Origin: Blautia schinkii DSM 10518
GTDB lineage: Bacteria > Bacillota > Clostridia > Lachnospirales > Lachnospiraceae
Direction: 5' to 3'
NCBI GenBank assembly: GCA_000702025.1
Contig: KL370850.1
Span: forward strand, 100,359-164,358
DNA length: 64,000 bases
The notes under the pieces were generated by a model that was given only the letters and a program-made list of their open reading frames with translations, was not told the origin of the DNA and did no database searches. Positions 1 to 8,132 of this stretch are shown one piece after another. A program made the position numbers and the translations under genes. Numbering within the stretch: position 1 is the stretch's first letter; each line of letters begins with the position of its first letter.

Positions 1-484
1 GGTCATTATCAACTTCATAATTATACTCATGCATCAAAGATTCTATGATTTGCAGATGCTCGGTACAGGCATGATACATAGAAAGCATACGGCCTGTTTC
101 CAAACCTCTCGCTGAAAGCAACTGGTCTGCCGCATTCGTGTATGTCTGAACCATATAATTAAGATCCACGAAAATAGGCTTATGCACAAGTTCTGAAAGC
201 TGTCGTGATGCCTCCGTTACGCTATCCAAGGAAGCCCTACATTTGTATTTCAATTCATCTGTACTTTTTTGTGCAAATGAATAAAGAGCACTGTCCGCCT
301 CTCCCAGACCATAAACGAGAGTGGAAAAATGCTGTTGAACCTTTAGTAACCGGTCCTGCTGCTGAAAAAGATAATGATTACCTCCCCAGATGAGCAGAAA
401 AAATACAACTATAAGACAGATTAATAAGGTTGAAAACCAAAACATTTTTTGCTTTATAGACCGATATTTAATTTTATCTTTCAT
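1..484 (-). CDS. Membrane sensor protein, N-terminal part (probable sensor histidine kinase)
   Basis: The gene runs off the left edge, so only about 161 N-terminal residues are visible. The ATG at 484 has GGAGG upstream and overlaps the end of the preceding sugar-binding gene by 11 bp, which implies translational coupling. A basic start (MKDKIKYRSIKQK) is followed by one membrane segment at about residues 14-33. A predicted extracytoplasmic stretch rich in helix-forming residues follows. This matches the start of a membrane sensor kinase or chemoreceptor-like sensor. Pairing with a periplasmic sugar-binding lipoprotein is typical of sugar-responsive two-component systems. The kinase core is outside the window, so the histidine kinase call is an inference from context. 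Confidence 0.6.
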   Translation of the reverse strand, partial: MKDKIKYRSIKQKMFWFSTLLICLIVVFFLLIWGGNHYLFQQQDRLLKVQQHFSTLVYGLGEADSALYSFAQKSTDELKYKCRASLDSVTEASRQLSELVHKPIFVDLNYMVQTYTNAADQLLSARGLETGRMLSMYHACTEHLQIIESLMHEYNYEVDND

Positions 485-1445
485 TGGTTTCCTCCCCCTT
501 AAGATCCTCCGATGCCACCAACGTACAGTCGAAGTAAACATCGTCACCTTTTTCAGCAGATCTATCATGGGCCAGGCGGATTAGAGCCTCAGCGCAGGCT
601 TTACCGATTTCCTCTGTATTTTGTGCAAGGGTCAAATCCAGTGCACCGCTGCTCAGGTCGTCCTTCATACTTTCGTTTATATCATAAGTGATAACCATGA
701 TTTCATCATCCAGTCCACGAGCATGGACTACATCAGCTGCTGCCTGACCGGAAACAGCCTCAGTACAATAGAGCACTTCAACATCAGGATGAGTATCCAG
801 AAGCTTTTTAACACGTTCAATTGCTGTAAGCGAATCATAGGAGGTCTCACAGTAGGCATCGATTATAAGCCCGCTTGCTTCCGCTGCTGCCTCAAAGCCC
901 TTCAAACGTGCATTTACACTGCAAAGAGTAGTTTCCAAGGCAGGTGAAAGCACAGCCACACAGCATTCCGTGCCCATAGTATCCACAATTGCGTCATTTG
1001 CCTGTTGCCCTGACGTATAATTATCTGTTCCTATATAGGCAAACCGACCGCTTTCCTCCAAATCTCCGTCTACCAGAAGCAGTTGGATCCCCTTATTTTT
1101 TAGACCTCGATAGCTCTCCAGTGCAGTTTCAGAATTTATGCTATAAAAAATCAAAACATCTGTCTGCATATCGATGGCAGTGTTAACCGCATCCGTAACA
1201 GACAGACCTTCCGTACCATATTTACTTAAAGCCACCTCGTAATGGCCAGTCAGATTTTTCTCGATACTGTCGGCTATCTGCCGCATAATGTTGATATCCT
1301 GCACCCAAATATCGGAGCGGTAAAAAATAGCCGCACGTAGCGGCTCCTTCGGTGTTTCTTCCGTACCGGCGCTACAGCCTGAGAAAATAAACAAAACCGC
1401 CAGAATTAATGCTCCTGTTTTTCGCATACTAAATCTCCTGCCCAT
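474..1445 (-). CDS. Sugar-binding lipoprotein (periplasmic-binding-protein type 1 fold)
   Basis: A 323-residue secreted lipoprotein. The start at 1445 is chosen because AGGAGGGG lies 6 bases upstream; a second possible ATG with AGGAG lies at 1427. The signal peptide ends in a lipobox (IFSGC), with the lipidated Cys near residue 24. The mature part has the repeated alpha/beta pattern of the LacI/RbsB-like type 1 substrate-binding fold, for example FYSINSETALESY and LLLVDGDLEESGRFAYIGTD. No ABC permease adjoins it. It overlaps a membrane sensor gene instead, so it more likely presents a sugar to that sensor than feeds a transporter. It starts 26 bp after the pseudouridine synthase and is probably co-transcribed with it. 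The ligand is unknown. Confidence 0.8.
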   Translation of the reverse strand: MGRRFSMRKTGALILAVLFIFSGCSAGTEETPKEPLRAAIFYRSDIWVQDINIMRQIADSIEKNLTGHYEVALSKYGTEGLSVTDAVNTAIDMQTDVLIFYSINSETALESYRGLKNKGIQLLLVDGDLEESGRFAYIGTDNYTSGQQANDAIVDTMGTECCVAVLSPALETTLCSVNARLKGFEAAAEASGLIIDAYCETSYDSLTAIERVKKLLDTHPDVEVLYCTEAVSGQAAADVVHARGLDDEIMVITYDINESMKDDLSSGALDLTLAQNTEEIGKACAEALIRLAHDRSAEKGDDVYFDCTLVASEDLKGEETNER

Positions 1446-1471
1446 AGTCCCCTCCTGATATCCGGCTCCAA

Positions 1472-2470
1472 CTATAATAACTCGGAAAACTCCGGCGTAC
1501 ACACCACCATTTCATCACCTGTAAACGGCTGCCGCAGGCATATCCGTTGAGCGTGCAGGCATAGTCTCGGAGCTTTGTCCCCCACACCGTAAATTGGGTC
1601 GCCGAACAGAGGATGACCTTCATATGCCATATGCACCCGGATCTGGTGGGTACGGCCAGTATCAAGGACACATTCCAAAAGCGAAGCTTTCTGGCCGAAA
1701 AGCTGTCCTTCCTGCAAAACTCTATAATGAGTAACAGCAGGCAGCCCCTGTTCATCCGCCTGCATTTTATTCTTTTCCCCCGGAATCTTCATAACCGGTA
1801 TTTTTATAGTACCGCGTTTCACCGGCATATATCCGTGTACAAACGCCTGGTAATACTTCACAAAGGTACCGTCACTCCGCTGCTTCCACAGGCGCGCGGC
1901 TGCCGCACGGTTCTTTGCCAGGACCACCAGCCCGGAAGTATCCTTGTCCAAACGACCGATAAGACGCACTGCATTCACACGACTACTTTTATCATCTGCA
2001 CAAATTCTCTGCAGAATGCTGCCCAGGTTATCTTCATAATGCCCTCTTCCAAGATGACACGCAAGACCCGCTGGCTTATCAACTACTATAAGGTCCTCAT
2101 CCTCATAGCATATCTGCAAAGGAAGCCGCCGTTTTCCTATACCTGCCTCTGACATAACGGCTTCCCTGCTATACATATCCGGTGTTTTGGTCCCAGAAAC
2201 TCCATCTTTCCTTCCGTTCCTATCCGGCGATGCGGGAGAGCCTGTCTTCCCCTCCCGCAGCATAAGCGCTACCATCTGCCCTTCATGCACTCTGCATGTC
2301 ACACGGCACTGCTCTCCATCCAGAAGGATTCCCCCGGGCAAAAACTTCTGTCGGCTGATTTCCTTTTTAGAAAACCCGGCGGCCCTCAGAATCTCACCAA
2401 CCGTTTTCCCCTCGTCCTCGCTGCCTGTCAGGTATTTCCATTCCTTGTCCACAGTTATCCCACCATTCAT
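1472..2470 (-). CDS. RluA-family RNA pseudouridine synthase
   Basis: A 332-residue enzyme that isomerises uridine to pseudouridine in structured RNA, acting in the cytoplasm. The hallmark motif RLIGRLDKDTSGLVVLAKN (about residues 168-186) carries the catalytic Asp. The DKPAGL motif lies about 40 residues earlier, and the RTHQIRVHMA motif is near the C-terminus. The first 75 residues resemble an S4-like RNA-binding domain. A hydrophilic linker of about 35 residues (near 80-115) separates it from the catalytic domain and is longer than usual. The ATG at 2470 has only a weak ribosome site (CCGGAAA). A GTG at 2452 is an alternative start. The exact rRNA target (RluD-like or other) cannot be decided from sequence alone. 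Confidence 0.88.
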   Translation of the reverse strand: MNGGITVDKEWKYLTGSEDEGKTVGEILRAAGFSKKEISRQKFLPGGILLDGEQCRVTCRVHEGQMVALMLREGKTGSPASPDRNGRKDGVSGTKTPDMYSREAVMSEAGIGKRRLPLQICYEDEDLIVVDKPAGLACHLGRGHYEDNLGSILQRICADDKSSRVNAVRLIGRLDKDTSGLVVLAKNRAAAARLWKQRSDGTFVKYYQAFVHGYMPVKRGTIKIPVMKIPGEKNKMQADEQGLPAVTHYRVLQEGQLFGQKASLLECVLDTGRTHQIRVHMAYEGHPLFGDPIYGVGDKAPRLCLHAQRICLRQPFTGDEMVVCTPEFSELL

Positions 2471-2537
2471 TTTCCGGTTTTATGCCCAGGCGTTCTCTCT
2501 GTACACTCCTCTGCCACCTGCCAGACATGCCATATTT

Positions 2538-4217
2538 CTACACATTCCACTTTTCCCAGTCATACTCCCGGTTTAGCTGCCGCTCATTTACAGGCTCATT
2601 AAATCCATAATCCGTGATGCCCTTCCCCATATTGGGATGAAGCCGTGAATACGAGGAATCCGCGGCAAAAGCGGCAATCAGCATCAGACAGATAAGCATC
2701 TGACGGTAAGGCGGTATTTTTTTATACAGCTCATCAAAGAACGGGGCCAGAATATAGATAAACGCACACCCGCCAAGGCCGAATACAAACAGTCCCTCCG
2801 CGCAGATCCTGCCGTTGAGGTTCAGGAAATAGCCGGAATAATCCCACCATTTCGTGCCCTTTGTGACCTCCAGATACCAGCTGGTCCCATACTCCACAAT
2901 CCCGCAGATAACAACGGTAAGGAAAAAGGTAAGTCCCGGATTTCTCCGAACCTTCTGCAATAACACAAGGATCAGCACTCCCCCTGAGCCGTAGATAGGA
3001 AGCCAAGGTCCGTACATCACCCCGCGGTTGACAAAAGCCCCATCCTGCACAATGTGAAGGCAGACTTCCCAAATCCACCCGATAAACGAAAAGGTAAAAA
3101 ACAACAATATCACAGACTGCAGAGAATAGCGACGCATGTAATCATTCCGAAGCCATATTCTGTGTCTGTGCTCCGGAATCGGAAAATATCCGATTGGGTA
3201 AGAGTAATCCTCATCCGGACCACGCTTAATACTTTCCGGCATCTCAAACAGCCACTCATCATTGAAATTCTCATATCCTGACATCCGCTCGTCAATCGCC
3301 TTAAATCTAAGCGAACGGTAAAGCTGGGCGTGAGCCGAAGTGAGATACGGATTCAGGAAGAAAATATTAACCAGTCCAAAGGTCAGAGCACTCAAAATAA
3401 ACCATCCTGCAAAGGACAGATCCAACAGAAATACCTGCCACTTTTCTCCCTTCATCATCTGCTTTGACATATTTAATGCCTCCCGTGGCTTCACAGCAGG
3501 ATTTTCCGCGAGAATATACGGCACCATCAAATAAGAATAGTGCTTGATAAAACCTCCCACAATCGTCAGGTCCCACAAAAACTGGAAACAGCTCTTATAA
3601 GCCATGGCTGCGGCCGTATTAAACAGCTTGCCCACATGCACTGGCAGCAGCAGGGAGCGGAAGGGAATCTCTGTATAATTTATTTTTTCCAGAAAAAACC
3701 TCTTTTCTCCCACCAGCAGGATATTCTGTACGAAAAACCACCAGCTAAAGGTAAATGCAATACCTGCCAGGGATATCAACAGCTGCATAAACTCACTTTT
3801 TTGAAAAAACGGTATCAGTGTATGTACCACACCGAAAAATAAAGAACCATCCGCATTCGTGTTATGATATATCTTTGCAAACACACCCCGGGAATTCGGC
3901 ACAACGGTCTTGGTCCCACGGGGATTTTGGATTACTGGCACGCTCTGCCGTGTCTCCTCCTGCGTTTCCTGCTCCTTCTGTCCACTTTTCTTAAGTTTTC
4001 CTGTGACCTCCTCTACCACATGGGCATCATAAGGCTGTAAAAGGTTATTCTCCACTGTATCGATTTCTCTGCTCTCATCATAGTAGCGCACGGTCCACAG
4101 AGAATCTCCATATTCTCCCGCCACAAAAGCCAGGATAAAACATATGGCCACCACCCTCAGGTAATGATGCCGCAGCATACCCTTTGCCTTTTGCTTTAGG
4201 TCCTTTCTGTTCCACAT
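2538..4217 (-). CDS. DUF975 / CmpB-type fused multi-pass membrane protein
   Basis: About 559 residues from the ATG at 4217, chosen because AGGAGG sits 9 bases upstream and the residues before it do not look coding. The first half fits DUF975: a short basic N-terminus (RKDLKQKAKGMLRHHY), membrane segments, and the signature VPYILAENPAVKPREALNMS followed by QMMKGEKWQVFLLDLSF. The second half (about residues 370-520) is a four-helix membrane domain like PF06541 (CmpB-type putative ABC permease), with FIGWIWEV, NRGVMYGPWLPIYG and WDYSGYFLNLNGRICAEG. Both halves are known families of unknown function, found fused in Clostridia. The gene stands alone downstream of the symporter terminator. Confidence 0.75.
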   Translation of the reverse strand: MWNRKDLKQKAKGMLRHHYLRVVAICFILAFVAGEYGDSLWTVRYYDESREIDTVENNLLQPYDAHVVEEVTGKLKKSGQKEQETQEETRQSVPVIQNPRGTKTVVPNSRGVFAKIYHNTNADGSLFFGVVHTLIPFFQKSEFMQLLISLAGIAFTFSWWFFVQNILLVGEKRFFLEKINYTEIPFRSLLLPVHVGKLFNTAAAMAYKSCFQFLWDLTIVGGFIKHYSYLMVPYILAENPAVKPREALNMSKQMMKGEKWQVFLLDLSFAGWFILSALTFGLVNIFFLNPYLTSAHAQLYRSLRFKAIDERMSGYENFNDEWLFEMPESIKRGPDEDYSYPIGYFPIPEHRHRIWLRNDYMRRYSLQSVILLFFTFSFIGWIWEVCLHIVQDGAFVNRGVMYGPWLPIYGSGGVLILVLLQKVRRNPGLTFFLTVVICGIVEYGTSWYLEVTKGTKWWDYSGYFLNLNGRICAEGLFVFGLGGCAFIYILAPFFDELYKKIPPYRQMLICLMLIAAFAADSSYSRLHPNMGKGITDYGFNEPVNERQLNREYDWEKWNV

Positions 4218-4286
4218 ACGTCTGCTCCTCCTAAGTGTATGCCTTATACTATACCTGCTGTCCCCATATTTGTCAAAAAAAACTGA

Positions 4287-4325
4287 AAAAACAGCAGCTC
4301 CACCTGAGTAGGATACTGCTGTTTT
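4287..4325 (-). terminator. Rho-independent terminator of the AGCS symporter gene
   Basis: A 10-bp perfect stem (AAAACAGCAG against CTGCTGTTTT) with a 19-base loop. On the minus strand it is followed by a T-rich tract. It lies just past the stop codon at 4334. Confidence 0.8.
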
Positions 4326-4333
4326 CAATTCAC

Positions 4334-5716
4334 TTATTTGTCTATCACAGGCACCGGCGTGTCATCCTTATCATCCAGCCGCCCCAGATACCTTTTCGTC
4401 TCGCGGACAACTACATTAGACAATAGCAGCACCGCCACCAGGTTGGGCACGGCCATCAGCGCATTCAGAATATCGGCGATGGTCCATACCAGATTCAGGG
4501 AAACAACCGGAGCAATGGCCGCCACCAGTATGTACAGCACCCGGTAAGGGATGAGCCCCTTCTTTCCTGCAAAATACTCCACGCAGCGCTCACCGTAATA
4601 AGCCCAGCCGAGCACAGTGGAATAAGCGAAAGAAATAATTCCCACCACCAGAATCAACGGCCCAAGCACCGGAATCTGTGAAAACGCAAGCGTAGTGAGG
4701 ATTCCTCCATCTGTAATATTTCCCATATCAATGGCCGGATTCTTCATGATGCTGGTTACGAGCACAAGACCTGTCATTGCACACACAATAACCGTATCCC
4801 AAAATGTACCTGTACAGGACACAAGGGCCTGACGCACCGGATTCCTGGTACGTGCCGCTGCAGCCGCGATTGGAGCAGAACCCATACCGGACTCATTGGA
4901 GAACAATCCACGGGCAATACCGTACTGCATTGCCATCATAATCCCGCGTCCCACAAGCCCGCCGGCAGCAGCTCCCGGGGTGAAAGCCAGCTTGCAGATC
5001 GTCTTGACCGCCGGAAGGATAAAGTCAAAGTTAATGCCCAGAATGATCACACAGCCAATCACATAAAAAACAGCCATAAAGGGAACGAGCTTTTCACATA
5101 CATTGGCAATGGACTTGATTCCGCCGAAGATAACAAGAGCCGTCAGAGCAGCCACCACAAGACCGACCACTGCATGAGGAATGCCCAGATTCTCCTTGCA
5201 CACGGTAGCAATGGCGTTTACCTGCGTGGCACAGCCAATACCAAAGGAGGCAAAGCCGCCAAAGAACGCAAAGATCAAAGCAAGCCATTTCATATTCAGA
5301 CCGCGCTCCAAAGCATACATTGCACCGCCCTGCATACGTCCGTCCTTTGTCTTAACACGGTATTTTACCGCGATCAGGGACTCACTGTATTTCGTGGCAA
5401 TACCGAACACGCCGGTCAGCCAGCACCACAGTACCGCACCGGGTCCGCCCAGAGCCACGGCTGTTCCCACACCGATGATATTTCCTGTTCCGATGGTGGA
5501 CGCAAGCGCTGTAGTCAGAGCACCGAATTGGCTTACCTCTCCCTCTGCGTCTGGGTCCTTGGACACGGACAGCTTAATCCCTGTGCCTACCTTCCTCTGG
5601 ATAAAGCCTGTGCGGATGGTCATGAAAATATGAGTGCCCAGTAGCAATAGAATCATCCACCAGTCCCACACGAACTTATCAATGCTGTTAATCACATTTG
5701 TCACTGTTTCTAACAT
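4334..5716 (-). CDS. AGCS-family sodium:alanine/glycine symporter
   Basis: A 460-residue cytoplasmic-membrane transporter of the alanine or glycine:cation symporter family. Diagnostic stretches include GALTTALASTIGTGNIIGVG near residue 70, the sodium/substrate-binding region of the family, then PGAVLWCWLTGVFGIATKYSE and GLFSNESGMGSAPIAAAAA. About ten hydrophobic helices can be seen, and the length is normal. The ATG at 5716 has GGGAGG six bases upstream. Its transcript starts at the strong promoter near 5967-5995 and runs through two hairpins before the gene, so control in the leader is likely. It probably imports alanine or glycine with Na+. Confidence 0.93.
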   Translation of the reverse strand: MLETVTNVINSIDKFVWDWWMILLLLGTHIFMTIRTGFIQRKVGTGIKLSVSKDPDAEGEVSQFGALTTALASTIGTGNIIGVGTAVALGGPGAVLWCWLTGVFGIATKYSESLIAVKYRVKTKDGRMQGGAMYALERGLNMKWLALIFAFFGGFASFGIGCATQVNAIATVCKENLGIPHAVVGLVVAALTALVIFGGIKSIANVCEKLVPFMAVFYVIGCVIILGINFDFILPAVKTICKLAFTPGAAAGGLVGRGIMMAMQYGIARGLFSNESGMGSAPIAAAAARTRNPVRQALVSCTGTFWDTVIVCAMTGLVLVTSIMKNPAIDMGNITDGGILTTLAFSQIPVLGPLILVVGIISFAYSTVLGWAYYGERCVEYFAGKKGLIPYRVLYILVAAIAPVVSLNLVWTIADILNALMAVPNLVAVLLLSNVVVRETKRYLGRLDDKDDTPVPVIDK

Positions 5717-5762
5717 ATTTTTCCTCCCTCACCTTATTTTTTGGTATCCGGGATTTCTTTGT

Positions 5763-5814
5763 CTGCAGACTTAACCCCAGCGGCACAACTCTGAAGCTGG
5801 CGCTAAGTCTGCAG
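5763..5814 (-). promoter_or_regulatory. Leader hairpin before the AGCS symporter
   Basis: An 11-bp perfect inverted repeat (CTGCAGACTTA / TAAGTCTGCAG) with an inner CCAGC/GCTGG stem, located 47-98 bp upstream of the symporter start. It lacks a T tract, so it is not a terminator. It may be a regulatory RNA structure or an operator. Confidence 0.5.
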
Positions 5815-5894
5815 GCACTCTTCCTTCCTGCCATTATATGTGTCTGACGGACGGCATATGCACATCCCGCCTCCACCCTGACTTAAGCAAAAAG

Positions 5895-5925
5895 GGGTGT
5901 ACTGCGGCATAGTCGCTGTACACCC
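5895..5925 (-). terminator. Terminator-like hairpin in the AGCS leader (possible attenuator)
   Basis: An 8-bp stem (GGGTGTAC / GTACACCC) is followed on the minus strand by CTTTTT. It lies about 40-70 bases after the predicted transcription start and about 170 bases before the coding region. It could therefore abort transcription early (attenuation) or end a short leader RNA. Confidence 0.55.
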
Positions 5926-5966
5926 ATGTACTTCCTGTATCCCAGATATTATAAAAATCACTTATT

Positions 5967-5995
5967 ATTATACAGGAAATATTTTCTTTTTGCAA
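5967..5995 (-). promoter_or_regulatory. Sigma-A promoter of the AGCS symporter
   Basis: On the minus strand, TTGCAA at 5995-5990, a 17-bp spacer and a perfect TATAAT at 5972-5967. The 401-base gap 5717-6117 otherwise holds the two leader hairpins and a short direct repeat near 6031-6080. Confidence 0.8.
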
Positions 5996-6030
5996 TGAAT
6001 ATTTTGTCGAATTAAAGCAATAACTCGATG

Positions 6031-6080
6031 GCGCAGGATAGCTGCCATGGAACTTTTTTACTCGCGCAGGATAACTGCCA
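6031..6080. repeat. Pair of 17-bp direct repeats
   Basis: GCGCAGGATAGCTGCCA at 6031-6047 recurs at 6064-6080 with one mismatch, a period of 33 bp, between the symporter promoter and the end of the DUF2156 gene. The function is unknown. Confidence 0.5.
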
Positions 6081-6117
6081 ACCAGGCTTTTGCCGGCACA
6101 GCGTCATTTTACACTTA

Positions 6118-7056
6118 TCAGGCTGTACGGCAGAAATCTCTGCAATACCACAGACAGACTGTATTCCTTCTGTAGCAGGCCTTGAGTCTTGCTTTATATT
6201 TATCCACCATAAAGGCCGGATGATAAGAAGTTTTTGCCTTTCTCAGCCCCTCCAGTCCTAAATCCTCCTCACGGTTCACGTAACGGTAGGCTTTCAGCTG
6301 ATGTTCGGCGAACTGCTGGTTTATCACCGCATACAGCTCAGGTATGGTGTCGAGCGCTTTCTCGAAATGTGTGACAAAAGTATCCTCCGTCACCTGCTCT
6401 CCCAGGGTAAACGCCATCACCCTTCCGTCCACACGGATAAGCCCGCCCTCAAAGCCAAGCGCCTCATAATGGCGAAGCGCAAGGGAGAGCGCCTTTGTCT
6501 CTGCCTCAAGGGAAGGCGTCATCTCCCGGCCCTCACGCCAAAGCGCTGCCATCTGCGCACACTCCTCAATATTTTCCGGCGTAATCTCCTCATAGGTAAA
6601 AGCAACATTCTTTTTAAAACGGTTCACGTGATTTTTCTTTTTGTGGTAGCGTTTTCCGCTTAATGTGGCAAGCGCTTCGGTTTCATACACATAATCGCTG
6701 CCGTCCCTGTCATATTCAAGCTCAAACATACCCGGATAATTCTCATCCAAGGTATCCTTCATCTCCTGATTAAGATCTGCAAAAAGCATTTCCTTATCAA
6801 GACTTCTGGCATCCTCAGAAAGCTTCTGGATCATTTCCGGGAATCTTTCACTATACTGCGCGATGTGATAGATTGCCTCCTTATCCGTGATGGTACGGAA
6901 TACGATCACATCCTCTATAATAGTATAAGTCAGCGGCAGGTCCTGTCCCCAGATAAGGATATTGCCTACACTGTAATTACACCCTCTGTTTCCTGATTTA
7001 TTCAGATAGTATCTCATTTCCTCTAAATTTTCTAATGCTATTTTCTTAAATTCCAT
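6118..7056 (-). CDS. DUF2156 (LPG-synthetase C-terminal-like) acyltransferase protein
   Basis: A 312-residue soluble protein resembling the DUF2156 family, whose fold is the GNAT-like catalytic domain of phosphatidylglycerol lysyltransferases. Visible family features are the N-terminal CNYSVGNILIWG, the central GKRYHKKKNHVNRFKKN near residues 133-149 (a basic stretch typical of this family), and the late GGLIRVDGRVMAFTLGEQ. It has no membrane segments, unlike full-length MprF. The ATG at 7056 has AGGAGG four bases upstream. It follows a GNAT gene by 37 bp, so the two probably form an operon. The acyl donor and acceptor are unknown. Confidence 0.8.
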   Translation of the reverse strand: MEFKKIALENLEEMRYYLNKSGNRGCNYSVGNILIWGQDLPLTYTIIEDVIVFRTITDKEAIYHIAQYSERFPEMIQKLSEDARSLDKEMLFADLNQEMKDTLDENYPGMFELEYDRDGSDYVYETEALATLSGKRYHKKKNHVNRFKKNVAFTYEEITPENIEECAQMAALWREGREMTPSLEAETKALSLALRHYEALGFEGGLIRVDGRVMAFTLGEQVTEDTFVTHFEKALDTIPELYAVINQQFAEHQLKAYRYVNREEDLGLEGLRKAKTSYHPAFMVDKYKARLKACYRRNTVCLWYCRDFCRTA

Positions 7057-7093
7057 ATAACCTCCTGTACGCGTTTGTCTGCAGGTTCCTTTT

Positions 7094-7969
7094 TCAAATA
7101 GGGATTAATCCGTGAAGCAGTTCTATCCCTTTGCCGCCCTGAACGGATATCGGATATCCTCCGTACTCATTAAGCTCCCGAAAGTAAAATTCACATGGGT
7201 TATGCTGTGCCGGGATTTGTATGGCCGTAATCTCTTCCTCACGCAACGCCTCCCCAATCTGAAGCCAGCAAGAGTGGTCCATGCCATATACAGACACTTG
7301 TAAAATGTGCTCTTCCCGTTTCCCCAAGAGGAAACCGGCCTCCCGGTCTCTGCAAAACACCTTATAAAAGACAGCTTTTTCCTCCTTAAGCGCCCACTCC
7401 AGGCAAAATGCCTCCACAGCCTCCGGAAAATATACATTCCGGTTCGTATATTTCCATCTGCCGCTTTTCATCAAAAGAGCAGCCTCATCCATAGATGCCT
7501 GTTTAACTGTAATACTGCTCTCCACCGTCTTCTGCCTGTCTGATTCTGCCCTTGAGCAATGCGTCTCAAATACCGGCAGATTTCTAAGCGGTGTAAAACC
7601 AAATCGTTTATAATACCCTTTCAGACTCTCCTGGGCAGGAATCAGAAAAACAGTTTCCACTCCCTCACTGCGGATTTCCTCATACGCACGCTCAATGAGC
7701 TGTCCCATAATTCCTCTGCTCCGTGCCGCGGATCTGGTAGCAAGGGCAAATAAATAATACACATTTTCATATACCCCCTGCCCCATTTCAATATGACAGG
7801 GGATTTTATGAAGCATGGCAAGTACCGTATCACCCTCAGTCTCACACAGCGTATGCTCCGGCCGGAATATACATGCATAAAACTCCTCGGCATAATCCTC
7901 TTCACCGAATGCCTCGCTCCATATCTCTTTCAACTGGGGAATATCTTCAAAATCTGCATGACGTATCAT
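7094..7969 (-). CDS. GNAT-family N-acetyltransferase (Eis-like two-domain type)
   Basis: About 291 residues from the ATG at 7969, chosen because AGAGGGAAAG precedes it and MIRHADFEDIPQLKEIW is a normal GNAT N-terminus. The acetyl-CoA-binding motif A is visible around residues 75-105 (ALATRSAARSRGIMGQLIERA), followed by FLIPAQESLKGYYKRFGF. After a linker, a second region continues to the C-terminus, as in Eis-like enzymes. It is a cytosolic acetyltransferase of unknown substrate. It sits upstream of, and is probably co-transcribed with, the DUF2156 gene. Confidence 0.83.
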   Translation of the reverse strand: MIRHADFEDIPQLKEIWSEAFGEEDYAEEFYACIFRPEHTLCETEGDTVLAMLHKIPCHIEMGQGVYENVYYLFALATRSAARSRGIMGQLIERAYEEIRSEGVETVFLIPAQESLKGYYKRFGFTPLRNLPVFETHCSRAESDRQKTVESSITVKQASMDEAALLMKSGRWKYTNRNVYFPEAVEAFCLEWALKEEKAVFYKVFCRDREAGFLLGKREEHILQVSVYGMDHSCWLQIGEALREEEITAIQIPAQHNPCEFYFRELNEYGGYPISVQGGKGIELLHGLIPI

Positions 7970-8085
7970 AATGTTTCTTTCCCTCTTTTCGCTTTTTAGT
8001 ATAAACAAATCCCTCTCATAATACAAGACTTTTTTTGTTAAGTTTTTGTGTTTTCGTCACAGACAAGGGCGTTTTTTAACACAAA

Positions 8086-8123
8086 GCAGCAGAGACTTCC
8101 CTCTCCGGAATCGTCTCTGCTGC
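8086..8123 (-). terminator. Terminator of the hybrid sensor kinase gene
   Basis: An 11-bp perfect stem (GCAGCAGAGAC / GTCTCTGCTGC) lies 10 bp past the stop codon at 8133. On the minus strand it is followed by the moderately T-rich TTTGTGTT. Confidence 0.75.
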
Positions 8124-8132
8124 GATAAATCA

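Noticed and set aside
5717..5960. AGGGTGG in the AGCS leader suggested a T-box riboswitch
   Set aside because: The following bases (AGGCGGG) do not match the T-box NACCGCG core, and the upstream leader is too short for stem I with a specifier loop.
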